64,000 nt of DNA, taken from the NCBI RefSeq assembly GCF_008386235.1, contig NZ_CP040671.1, forward strand, positions 2,234,001 to 2,298,000. Reading direction: 5' to 3'. The stretch is from Thermosynechococcus sp. CL-1. Its GTDB lineage: Bacteria > Cyanobacteriota > Cyanobacteriia > Thermosynechococcales > Thermosynechococcaceae. A program made the position numbers and the translations under genes. Positions 34,200 to 41,739 of this stretch are shown one piece after another. The notes under the pieces were generated by a model, which ran no database searches, was not told the DNA's origin, and saw only the letters and a program-made list of their open reading frames with translations. How positions within the stretch are numbered: the stretch's first letter is position 1; every line of letters begins with the position of its first letter.

Positions 34200-35090
34200 G
34201 TGGATCTCCAGACTCTCTTTCACACTGCAACCCCCGTCATTGGTGTTGTCCACCTCCTTCCCTTACCCACCTCTGCCCGTTGGGGGGGGAGCCTGAAGGC
34301 CGTTATTGACCGCGCAGAACAGGAAGCCACAGCCCTCGCCTCAGGGGGAGCCAATGCCATTATTGTTGAGAATTTCTTTGATGCTCCCTTCACCAAAGAT
34401 CGGGTGGATGCCGCCGTCGTTAGTGCCATGACCTTGGTGGTGCAGCGGTTAAAGAATCTGGTGGCCTTGCCCATTGGCCTGAATGTGCTGCGCAATGATG
34501 CCTTCAGTGGTCTGGCGATCGCTGCCTGTACCGGGGCACAATTTATCCGCGTTAATGTGCTCACTGGGGTAATGGCGACAGATCAAGGCATTATTGAAGG
34601 CCAAGCCCATCAACTCTTGCGCTACCGCCGCGAACTGGGGCAAGACATCAAAATTTTTGCCGATGTGATGGTCAAGCACGCCCAGCCGCTCCACAGTCCG
34701 AACCTCGCCACTGCGGTACGGGACACCTTTGAACGGGGACTCGCCGATGGGGTGATTCTCTCCGGTTGGGCAACGGGACATCCGCCCACTGAGGAAGATC
34801 TATCCGTCGCCGCCAGTGCCGCCAAGGGACAACCCCTCTTTATTGGCAGTGGTGCCTCTTGGGACAATGTGGAGCAATTAGTGCCCTACGTCAACGGCGT
34901 CATTGTTGCCAGTTCTCTGAAGCGCAATGGCCAGATTGAACAACCCATTGACCCCATTCGTGTCAGCCGTTTTGTCGAAGCATGGCAGCGGGCTCACCAC
35001 AAGATTCAGGAACTCAATCGCGCCAATGGCAACTGCCGGGGGTCGATCAATGAACCCCTGCCAGCCATGGTTGTGCACGGCCAAAAATGA
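34200..35090 (+). CDS. btpA: BtpA family photosystem I biogenesis protein
   Basis: 296 residues from a GTG start; no strong ribosome binding site. The sequence is a TIM-barrel-like BtpA/SgcQ protein: V-I-G-V-V-H-L-L-P-L-P-T-S-A-R-W-G-G near 13-30, G-A-N-A-I-I-V-E-N-F-F-D near 50-61, F-A-D-V-M-V-K-H-A near 154-162. In Synechocystis BtpA is a peripheral thylakoid protein that stabilises PsaA and PsaB, particularly at low temperature. The biochemical activity is unknown. It is convergent with hisG, 2 bases apart. Confidence 0.92.
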   Translation: MDLQTLFHTATPVIGVVHLLPLPTSARWGGSLKAVIDRAEQEATALASGGANAIIVENFFDAPFTKDRVDAAVVSAMTLVVQRLKNLVALPIGLNVLRNDAFSGLAIAACTGAQFIRVNVLTGVMATDQGIIEGQAHQLLRYRRELGQDIKIFADVMVKHAQPLHSPNLATAVRDTFERGLADGVILSGWATGHPPTEEDLSVAASAAKGQPLFIGSGASWDNVEQLVPYVNGVIVASSLKRNGQIEQPIDPIRVSRFVEAWQRAHHKIQELNRANGNCRGSINEPLPAMVVHGQK

Positions 35091-35092
35091 GA

Positions 35093-35728
35093 TCAGGCGA
35101 TCGCTCCTGTTAACTGCGGAACATAGTGTCCAAGCCCATTGAGGTTGAGGCGATAGCTGCGGGGATGGGCAATCAAGTAGGCGGTGCTGCTAAAAATTTG
35201 CTCTAACTCCACAAGGCCATTTTCCTTGAGGGTGCGCCCCGTTGACACCAAATCCACAATCGCCTCTGCCATACCCGTAATCGGTCCCAGTTCCACCGAA
35301 CCATAGAGCGGCACTATATCCACGGGCAAATCCAACTGCTGGAAAAAGGCATCGGCACAGCGGACAAACTTTGAGGCGACGCGGCAATGGGGGGGCAAAT
35401 CGCGGGCACTGCGGTAGGGGCTAGAGGCTTTGACGGCCACCGACAGCCGACACTGACCAAAACCTAAATCCGCTAGCTTGGCCACGTGGGGATTTTTTTC
35501 CCGCAGCACATCGTAGCCCACAATGCCCAACTGCGCTTGACCATACTGCACATAAACCGGGACATCTTGGGCACGTACCAAAAGGGCACGGGCACGGCCA
35601 TCCTCAGAAAGCACTTGCAGTTGGCGATTTCCCGGCTCGAGGAGCGCTGCAAAATTTAAGCCCACCCGTTGGAAGTAGGCAATACTATCTTTGAGTAGGG
35701 CACCTTTGGGTAGGGCGATCGTTAGCAT
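35093..35728 (-). CDS. hisG: ATP phosphoribosyltransferase, short form
   Basis: 211 residues, the short HisG that lacks the C-terminal regulatory domain and needs His[11 protein letters not shown] near 2-11, the L-G-I-V-G-Y-D-V-L near 67-75, and the PRPP loop [11 protein letters not shown] near 162-172. It condenses ATP and PRPP, the first step of histidine synthesis. It follows hisZ by 3 bases on the same strand, which supports HisG-HisZ complex formation. Confidence 0.95.
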   Translation of the reverse strand: MLTIALPKGALLKDSIAYFQRVGLNFAALLEPGNRQLQVLSEDGRARALLVRAQDVPVYVQYGQAQLGIVGYDVLREKNPHVAKLADLGFGQCRLSVAVKASSPYRSARDLPPHCRVASKFVRCADAFFQQLDLPVDIVPLYGSVELGPITGMAEAIVDLVSTGRTLKENGLVELEQIFSSTAYLIAHPRSYRLNLNGLGHYVPQLTGAIA

Positions 35729-35731
35729 GGC

Positions 35732-36958
35732 CTAGACACTCTGAATCTGCAAATAGGTTGCCCCATCACTGAGGGCTTCGATCTGCGGTGGCGCATCACG
35801 CTCAATCCAAGCAATATAGGGAATCTGGCGATCGCGGGCATAGGCGCGGATTTGTTCTGGCGTCAGATCTAGAAGTGCCAACTCCACCCGAGTCGAGCCA
35901 TCCAAGCGTAGGGTTTGGGCATGGTGGAGGGCAGCAGCGAGGGCGTTGCTTGTGCGGGGAACCACCAGCCACTGACTACGGGGAGCTAAGAGAGCCGCTG
36001 GGGGAATGGCGATCGCCTGCAAGAGCGCCTCGACATTAAAGACAAAACCAATCCCCGGCACCGTGGCACCATCAGGATGATAGATACTGAGCAGTTGATC
36101 ATAGCGCCCCCCTTGAGCCACCAACCGCAGTTCCGTTTCCGTGGGAATTAAGACCTCAAAGATAATCCCCGTGTAGTAATCAAAGGACTGCACAAGGCTG
36201 AGATCAAGGGTAATCGCCAAAGACTCAGCCACCAAGCCCAACAACTGTTGCAATTCCCCAAAGCGATCGGCCACCCCTGCCACGTCAGACCACTGCGCCA
36301 AGCGTTCCCCCACTTCCCTTGGAGTGCCCCGTAGATCAAAGAGGGCAAGGGCGCGATCGCGCCAAGGAGCGGGGAGAGCCTGCAAACTCACGCGGTCTAA
36401 ATTAGCCAAGCACTGGCGCACCGTTTTTTGCAGCTCCGCTGGAAAGGGACTGAGCAACTGTTGCGTCAGGTGGGCATCCCCCACCAAGAGATAGGCCTCC
36501 TCAACCGCTAACGCCCCAAGGCACTCCTGCACCAGCCAGAGAATTTCTGCATCCGCCGCTAAACCTGTTGCCCCCAGTAGCTCCACTCCCGCTTGGAAAA
36601 ATTCCTGCTGGTTGCCCAACTCTGCCACGGTTGTCCGCCGAAAGACATTGGTTTTGTAATAGAGCCGTTGGGGCAGTTGCCTGCCTGCCATACGAGTTAC
36701 AGCGGCGCGGGCAATGGAAGCCGTTAATTCTGGCCGCAATCCCAAGGGTTCATCACCACTGCCTTGGACTTGAATGACCGTCTCGGGATGAACCGTTCCC
36801 CCTGCTGTGAGGGTTGCTAGGGTCTCGATCGTCGGCGTAATAATTTCTTGATACCCCCAGCTTTGAAAGACGCGCTCCAAGCGCTGCTCTAGCCACCGTT
36901 GCCGTGCCACATCAAGGGGCAAAATATCGCGGGCACCACAGGCAGGTTGATACACCAT
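35732..36958 (-). CDS. hisZ: ATP phosphoribosyltransferase regulatory subunit
   Basis: 408 residues resembling histidyl-tRNA synthetase without the full catalytic set. G-A-R-D-I-L-P-L-D near 8-16, G-L-R-P-E-L-T-A-S-I-A-R near 72-83 and R-L-Y-Y-K-T-N-V-F-R near 97-106 are aligned to class II motifs; the second histidine motif is changed, as in HisZ. With short HisG it forms the hetero-octamer that gives histidine feedback control. It is coupled to hisG downstream and follows the J-domain gene by 6 bases, so three genes may share a transcript. Confidence 0.93.
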   Translation of the reverse strand: MVYQPACGARDILPLDVARQRWLEQRLERVFQSWGYQEIITPTIETLATLTAGGTVHPETVIQVQGSGDEPLGLRPELTASIARAAVTRMAGRQLPQRLYYKTNVFRRTTVAELGNQQEFFQAGVELLGATGLAADAEILWLVQECLGALAVEEAYLLVGDAHLTQQLLSPFPAELQKTVRQCLANLDRVSLQALPAPWRDRALALFDLRGTPREVGERLAQWSDVAGVADRFGELQQLLGLVAESLAITLDLSLVQSFDYYTGIIFEVLIPTETELRLVAQGGRYDQLLSIYHPDGATVPGIGFVFNVEALLQAIAIPPAALLAPRSQWLVVPRTSNALAAALHHAQTLRLDGSTRVELALLDLTPEQIRAYARDRQIPYIAWIERDAPPQIEALSDGATYLQIQSV

Positions 36959-36964
36959 AGTGAA

Positions 36965-37906
36965 TTATTTTTTCCCAAAAAGACCAAAGAAGGAAGATTT
37001 CTTTTTCTCCGGTTTTGGCGGCTCAGTATTTTTTTGCTGTTGCTGGGCTTTGCGCTCCCTCTTGCTAATTGCTTCGAGTCCCTGTATGGCCGTCACCTCT
37101 TGAGGATTCAGCTTCAGGGCTTGATTAAAGTGAATTTTGGCCATACTGAGGGAGCCTTGTTGCAGGTACACCTTGCCCAGTAGAGCATTGCAGCGGGCAC
37201 TGCGGGGGTCAATTTTCAGGGCATCCTTCAATTCTTTGATGGCTTCCAGATAAATGCCTTTATTAAAGAGTTCCTCTGCCCGTCGGAGGTATTGCTCTGT
37301 AAATTGCTCTGTTTTGGGAGCCTCTGTCGGCGGTGTCGTCCCTGTGGCGGCTGCTGGTGTGGCACGCACTTGGGTTTCATCTGATTTGGGTGGGGGTGCA
37401 GGCGTAGAAACCGTGGCTGCGGTTGCCTTGCCGCCCGCCGATCGCCACAAGTAAATCAAATTGAGTTCACTAATTTGTTCGCTAATTTTCAGGGCATTGT
37501 TTAAGTCTTTGTACTGATCTTGGGCAAGGGTATTGAGCGCCTTTTGATAGGCTTCTTCAATATTGGCGGCGTTAAAGACTTCCTGTGCCAAATCAAAGGT
37601 GGGCGTTGGCACAATATTGGCCGTTAGCAGTTGCTTTTCAAGCAAGCGCAAAATGACTTGATATTCTTCCCGCTCTTTTTCTTGGGAAAGCACCTCATAG
37701 GCAGGATTCACAAACTTGGAGAGCAAATCACTGGCCATTTTTTTGCCCGATTCATCATCACGGCTGTCGGGGTGCAGTGTCTTGGCAATTTTGAGATACC
37801 GCTTGCGAATTTCCCCGGGTGCTGCCGACAATGGAATGCCTAGGGCAGCATGGAGATCCCGTTTGGAGTTAAAGCGACCCAGACCGTGATTGATCTCGAA
37901 GGGCAT
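36965..37906 (-). CDS. J-domain protein with TPR tail
   Basis: 313 residues. A DnaJ-like J domain fills about 15-85 with H45-P-D47, the Hsp70-stimulating triad. There is no Gly/Phe or zinc-finger region, so this is a type III (class C) J protein. Residues about 205-285 hold two to three tetratricopeptide helices pairs (L-R-R-A-E-E-L-F-N-K-G-I-Y-L-E-A-I; G-K-V-Y-L-Q-Q-G-S-L-S-M-A-K). The tail is lysine-rich and ends K-S-S-F-F-G-L-F-G-K-K. It probably recruits DnaK to a TPR-bound client. It sits upstream of hisZ-hisG. Confidence 0.85.
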   Translation of the reverse strand: MPFEINHGLGRFNSKRDLHAALGIPLSAAPGEIRKRYLKIAKTLHPDSRDDESGKKMASDLLSKFVNPAYEVLSQEKEREEYQVILRLLEKQLLTANIVPTPTFDLAQEVFNAANIEEAYQKALNTLAQDQYKDLNNALKISEQISELNLIYLWRSAGGKATAATVSTPAPPPKSDETQVRATPAAATGTTPPTEAPKTEQFTEQYLRRAEELFNKGIYLEAIKELKDALKIDPRSARCNALLGKVYLQQGSLSMAKIHFNQALKLNPQEVTAIQGLEAISKRERKAQQQQKNTEPPKPEKKKSSFFGLFGKK

Positions 37907-37984
37907 AATCAGTGAAACCGCAGGGGCAGAACATCATTAGATTATACCTGCTGATAGAGGGGGTTGGTGACCAAACAATTGGGT

Positions 37985-38034
37985 AAAGCCCCGCCCTTCA
38001 TGGCTCCGCCACGCTAGCGCGAAAGGGCAGCTTT
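37985..38034. repeat. REP-like hairpin element
   Basis: Nested inverted repeats AAAGC/GCTTT (37985-37989, 38030-38034) and GCCCTT/AAGGGC (37993-37998, 38023-38028) enclose a G/C-rich loop containing GCTAGC. The arrangement looks like a short palindromic repeat; one copy only is seen in this window. Confidence 0.4.
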
Positions 38035-38083
38035 GAATCTCTGAAATGTCCTAGAGTACCGTATTTTGGTGGTTTTTAGGGAA

Positions 38084-38155
38084 AGCGGACGATGGGACTC
38101 GAACCCACGACGTTCAGCTTGGGAAGCTGACATTCTACCACTGAATTACGTCCGC
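38084..38155 (-). tRNA. trnG-CCC: tRNA-Gly (anticodon CCC)
   Basis: 72-nt cloverleaf. Acceptor GCGGACG pairs with CGTCCGC, discriminator T. Anticodon stem TCAGC/GCTGA encloses TTCCCAA, giving CCC, which reads GGG. T arm GTGGG-TTCGAGT-CCCAT. No encoded CCA. Confidence 0.95.
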
Positions 38156-38174
38156 AGTCTTGCAGTCTATAATT

Positions 38175-38573
38175 TTAGCACGAACTGTCCGGCTGGCGAT
38201 GGTGTTCGACTGTAATAACGGTATGCACATTGCCACGGGGGGCAAAGTCCCCTTTGATTTTCATGTAGAGGGGGTCGCAGGCGGCCACGAGATCATCGAG
38301 GACTTGATTCACCGCTTCTTCGTGGGAAATGTAGCGATCGCGATAACTGTTGATGTAAAGCTTAATCGCTTTCAGTTCCACCACCTTTTCATGGGGAATA
38401 TAGCTAACGTAAAGCGTGGCAAAGTCAGGATAGCCAGAAAATGGACACTTACAGGTAAACTCCGGCAGGGTAATCTCAATGGTGTATTGCCGACCGGGAC
38501 GTGGATTGGGAAATGTAATCAGTTGCCCTTCTTGAATGGCGCGTTCGCCGTACTTCATTTCTGATACTTGCAT
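38175..38573 (-). CDS. queF: 7-Cyano-7-deazaguanine (preQ0) reductase
   Basis: 132 residues from the ATG at 38573, the usual size of unimodular QueF; an in-frame start at 38639 would add 22 unrelated residues. The nucleophile is C43 in C-K-C-P-F-S-G, D50 is in Y-P-D-F-A-T, and the QueF motif E-L-K-A-I-K-L-Y lies at 66-73. It reduces preQ0 to preQ1 with NADPH in queuosine synthesis. No preQ1 riboswitch aptamer was recognised upstream. The neighbour downstream is tRNA-Gly. Confidence 0.94.
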   Translation of the reverse strand: MQVSEMKYGERAIQEGQLITFPNPRPGRQYTIEITLPEFTCKCPFSGYPDFATLYVSYIPHEKVVELKAIKLYINSYRDRYISHEEAVNQVLDDLVAACDPLYMKIKGDFAPRGNVHTVITVEHHRQPDSSC

Positions 38574-38716
38574 TGTTTGGTTCCAACAGCTTGAGAACGA
38601 CTCAGAGATTCTCTTTAGACCATAACTAAAGTTTATCAAGATTTAAGTTCCTAGCCCCTCGACACCAACGTTGCAGGGTGAGAATAGGGTAGAGAGGTTG
38701 TTGAGGCAAGAGTGCT

Positions 38717-38956
38717 ATGGAACGTTATCAGCCAAATGGAACCCCTCTCTCAGAGGCCGATAAAGCAGAACTAGCCCAACTCAAACAACTGCTAGAGCGA
38801 GCGATCGCCGACGGCGTATTGACTGTCGACGAAATGGCGCAAATCAAGCGACAAATTCGCGCTGATGGCAAAGTCACCTATGAAGAGCTAGAGCTTTACC
38901 GCCAGTTTGTGGAGGAGAAAATCCGCCAAGGGCTTTTGGTGCGGGAAATTCGCTAA
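38717..38956 (+). CDS. Small helical protein of unknown function
   Basis: 79 residues, charged and helical, no signal or membrane part. L-S-E-A-D-K-A-E-L-A-Q-L-K near 11-23 and A-D-G-V-L-T-V-D-E-M-A-Q-I near 31-43, then A-D-G-K-V-T-Y-E-E-L near 49-58: two D-G-x-(L/V)-T-x-x-E units resembling short EF-hand-like or TerB-like turns. GAGG lies about 11 bases before the ATG. It is convergent with the fasciclin gene, 4 bases apart. Function unknown. Confidence 0.7.
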   Translation: MERYQPNGTPLSEADKAELAQLKQLLERAIADGVLTVDEMAQIKRQIRADGKVTYEELELYRQFVEEKIRQGLLVREIR

Positions 38957-38960
38957 CGCC

Positions 38961-39410
38961 CTAGACTTTGTAGGGGATGTTGGTGTCCTGAAAGGAGTGG
39001 GCTGGATTCAGCCCCATCAAGATCACGGTGTCAATGACATGGATAATACCGTTCTCCGCTTCAATATCAGCGGCAAGGACAGTGGCGTTTTTGACTTCCA
39101 AGGGATGATCGCCATGAATCGGAATAGTGGAACCTTCGAGGGAAGTGACAATTCCCATCTTTTTCAGGTCGGCGGCTTTGTAGGCACCGGCAACCACATG
39201 GTATTTGAGAATCCGCGCTAACTGGGGAGGATTTTGCACAAGGGAGGTAATGGTGCCATCGGGCAACTTGGCAAAGGCATCATCATTGGGGGCAAACACC
39301 GTAAAAGGCCCCGGCGATTGCAGGGCTTCCACCAGATTGGCCACCTTGACAGCAGTCACTAGTGTGGAAAAGCCAGGAGTATTCACTGCAACATCAACAA
39401 TGGTTGCCAT
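38961..39410 (-). CDS. Fasciclin (FAS1) domain protein
   Basis: 149 residues from the ATG at 39410; an earlier in-frame start (39446) is less likely because the family begins M-A-T-I-V-D-V-A. The single FAS1 domain shows F-S-T-L-V-T-A-V near 14-21, [13 protein letters not shown] near 34-46 and L-K-Y-H-V-V-A-G near 68-75, ending [10 protein letters not shown]. No signal peptide is visible, as in many single-domain cyanobacterial forms. FAS1 proteins mediate adhesion elsewhere; the role here is unknown. Confidence 0.88.
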   Translation of the reverse strand: MATIVDVAVNTPGFSTLVTAVKVANLVEALQSPGPFTVFAPNDDAFAKLPDGTITSLVQNPPQLARILKYHVVAGAYKAADLKKMGIVTSLEGSTIPIHGDHPLEVKNATVLAADIEAENGIIHVIDTVILMGLNPAHSFQDTNIPYKV

Positions 39411-39572
39411 AAAAGCGTGCCCCAAAACTGCGATGAAAATGCACAACGATGGTTTGCGATCGCCCCATTCATCAAGAGGATGGGGACTGTAACAAACGCT
39501 AGAATTAGCATACTGAACCCACGTCCTAGGCGCTAGCGATCGCTGGCGTCAGCCAGATAGGGAAATTTAATC

Positions 39573-40949
39573 ATGGCAATCGCGTCGGTTAATCCCACAA
39601 CGGCTGAGGTCTTAAAAACTTTTTCCCCCTTAGGGGCTGAGGAAGTGGAGAGGGCGATTGCCCAAGGGGCGACGACCTTTGAGACCTATCGTCTGACAGC
39701 CTTTGAGCAGCGTGCCCAGTGGCTAGAAAACACAGCAAATCTCCTGCAACAGCAGCGGGATGCGGTTGCTCGCCTCATGACCCTTGAGATGGGTAAACCA
39801 ATGACAGAGGCGCGGGCTGAAATTGACAAATGTGCGTGGGTGTGTCGTTACTATGCCGAGCAGGGGACAGCTTTCCTGCGGCCTGAATTAATTCCCACAG
39901 AGGCAAGCTACAGCGCGATTCATTACCAGCCCCTTGGCATTATTTTGGCCGTGATGCCGTGGAATTTTCCCTTTTGGCAGGTGTTTCGCTTTGCGGCACC
40001 GGCCTTGATGGCGGGGAATGTGGTTCTGCTCAAGCATGCTTCTAATGTGCCTCAGTGCGCGCTGGCGATCGCCCAGCTCTTGAGGGAAGCGGGCTTTCCT
40101 GCGGGGGTCTTTCAAACCCTGCTGATTCTTGGCAGTGCCGTTGCTGATCTGGTGGCGGATCCGCGTATTAAGGCAGCGACTCTCACGGGCAGCGAAGCAG
40201 CGGGCAAAAGTTTAGCCCAAGCAGCAGGTCAGCACCTCAAGAAAACCGTTCTGGAACTGGGGGGAAGTGATCCTTTTATTGTCATGCCCAGTGCCAATAT
40301 CCCCCAAGCAATTGCCACCGCTGTCCAAGCCCGCATGATTAACAATGGCCAATCCTGCATTGCGGCTAAACGCTTTATTGTCCATGAGGCTGTCTATGAC
40401 ACCTTTGCCGAGGGCATGAAAGCCGCCTTCGAGACGTGGGTGATTGGCGATCCCTTGGAACCCACCACACAACTGGGGCCTCTTGCTACTGCCGCCATCC
40501 GTGATGAACTCCACGCCCAGGTTGAACTTGCCCTTGCCCATGGTGCCAAGGTCTTTTACCGCCGCAACCTTGATCTGCCGAGCCATTGTCAGCAGGGGTA
40601 TTTCTTTGCGCCGACGATGTTGGCAGAGGTCACTCCAGATAACCCCGTGTTTACCCAAGAGCTATTTGGGCCTGTGGCAATGCTCTTTCGGGTACCGTCC
40701 CTAACTGCGGCAATCGAACTGGCCAATGCCACACCCTTTGGTTTAGGCGCCAGTGCTTGGACACAGGAGAGCGATGAAGCGGAGATCCTCGTGCGGGATC
40801 TCGAAGCGGGTGCCGTCTTCATTAACACGATGGTCAAGTCGGATCCACGTTTGCCCTTTGGCGGGATCAAGACCTCTGGCTATGGCCGTGAACTGGGACG
40901 GGCAGGACTCTTGGAGTTTGTCAATATTAAAACCATTTGCCAATTTTAA
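39573..40949 (+). CDS. gabD: NAD(P)-dependent succinate-semialdehyde dehydrogenase
   Basis: 458 residues of the aldehyde dehydrogenase family. P-W-N-F-P-F-W near 128-134, F/L-T-G-S near 208-211, the general base E-L-G-G near 229-232 and the catalytic cysteine in N-N-G-Q-S-C near 256-261 are present. It is most like SSADH, which with 2-oxoglutarate decarboxylase closes the cyanobacterial TCA cycle. The decarboxylase is not in this window, and the substrate is inferred from family resemblance. It stands alone. Confidence 0.85.
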   Translation: MAIASVNPTTAEVLKTFSPLGAEEVERAIAQGATTFETYRLTAFEQRAQWLENTANLLQQQRDAVARLMTLEMGKPMTEARAEIDKCAWVCRYYAEQGTAFLRPELIPTEASYSAIHYQPLGIILAVMPWNFPFWQVFRFAAPALMAGNVVLLKHASNVPQCALAIAQLLREAGFPAGVFQTLLILGSAVADLVADPRIKAATLTGSEAAGKSLAQAAGQHLKKTVLELGGSDPFIVMPSANIPQAIATAVQARMINNGQSCIAAKRFIVHEAVYDTFAEGMKAAFETWVIGDPLEPTTQLGPLATAAIRDELHAQVELALAHGAKVFYRRNLDLPSHCQQGYFFAPTMLAEVTPDNPVFTQELFGPVAMLFRVPSLTAAIELANATPFGLGASAWTQESDEAEILVRDLEAGAVFINTMVKSDPRLPFGGIKTSGYGRELGRAGLLEFVNIKTICQF

Positions 40950-41046
40950 TTTTCTAGGATTTGAGGATAAGCCCCCAAAAACCTCAGGATAAAATTTGGT
41001 TAATTCAGAATTTCCAGAATTTACAACAGTGATAAATACCCATTGG

Positions 41047-41063
41047 TACACTTGGATCGTGTA
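41047..41063. promoter_or_regulatory. Inverted repeat upstream of the HPP gene, possible regulator site
   Basis: TACAC-TTGGATC-GTGTA is a perfect 5-7-5 inverted repeat 57 bases before the HPP start. It is not an NtcA site (GTA-N8-TAC). The regulator is unknown. Confidence 0.3.
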
Positions 41064-41120
41064 GGTTTATGACAACAGCTTAAAAATTCTAAGCAATCAT
41101 CGTTATCGCTGATCTTCCGA

Positions 41121-41699
41121 ATGAAGTTTCCATTGAGTCCTCTTAGGGCAGTTTCCCGCCATCATTTGTATCGAGCCGGTTGGGTACAGATTGTCAGGAA
41201 CACGCAAAACATTGCTAGAGGCTCCTCGTACCAGCCCCATTTTTCTTTTCAGCACACGTTACTCTCTTGGGTAGGCAGTTTTTTGGGAATCGCTCTTTTA
41301 GCCTACCTTTCCACCTATACCCACTATCCTTTGATTGCTGCACCTTTTGGGGCGACAGCGGTCTTGGTATTTGGGGTGCCAGAAAGCCCCCTTGCCCAAC
41401 CTCGGAATGTTATTGGGGGTAATTGTATCGGTGCAATAATTGCAATTCTAGCGGTACATTTCTTTGGTACAGCTCCTTGGGTGATGGCGCTAGCGGTTGC
41501 TACTGCGATTAAACTTATGCAACTGACGAAGACACTCCATCCCCCCGGCGGCGCTGTGGCTTTGGTGGGTGTGATGGGAGCAGCCTCATGGCAATTCCTA
41601 ATTACGCCGGTATTTATCGGCTCAGTTCTCATCGTTTTGACAACTGCGTTATTCAATAACCTAGTCTCTGGGCGGCAGTACCCTAAACACTGGTTCTAA
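41121..41699 (+). CDS. HPP family membrane protein, possible nitrite transporter
   Basis: 192 residues. A ~45-residue basic N-terminus precedes four hydrophobic segments (about 50-66, 73-85, 103-120, 150-176). The name-giving H-P-P motif is in T-L-H-P-P-G-G-A-V-A near 134-143, and Y-P-L-I-A-A-P-F-G-A-T-A-V-L near 69-82 is conserved. Some cyanobacterial and chloroplast HPP proteins transport nitrite; whether this one does is inference. An inverted repeat lies upstream. The gene is isolated, with no nitrate assimilation gene nearby. Confidence 0.8.
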   Translation: MKFPLSPLRAVSRHHLYRAGWVQIVRNTQNIARGSSYQPHFSFQHTLLSWVGSFLGIALLAYLSTYTHYPLIAAPFGATAVLVFGVPESPLAQPRNVIGGNCIGAIIAILAVHFFGTAPWVMALAVATAIKLMQLTKTLHPPGGAVALVGVMGAASWQFLITPVFIGSVLIVLTTALFNNLVSGRQYPKHWF

Positions 41700-41739
41700 C
41701 AGCCTATCCCAGTGGGCAAGTCTGTGGGGGACGTTAGCG

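Noticed and set aside
38574-38716. preQ1 riboswitch before queF
   Set aside because: No aptamer pattern (short hairpin plus A-rich tail with conserved AAC/CTA) could be found in the leader.
40950-41120. NtcA site (GTA-N8-TAC) before the HPP gene
   Set aside because: No match with correct spacing; only the TACAC-N7-GTGTA dyad is present.
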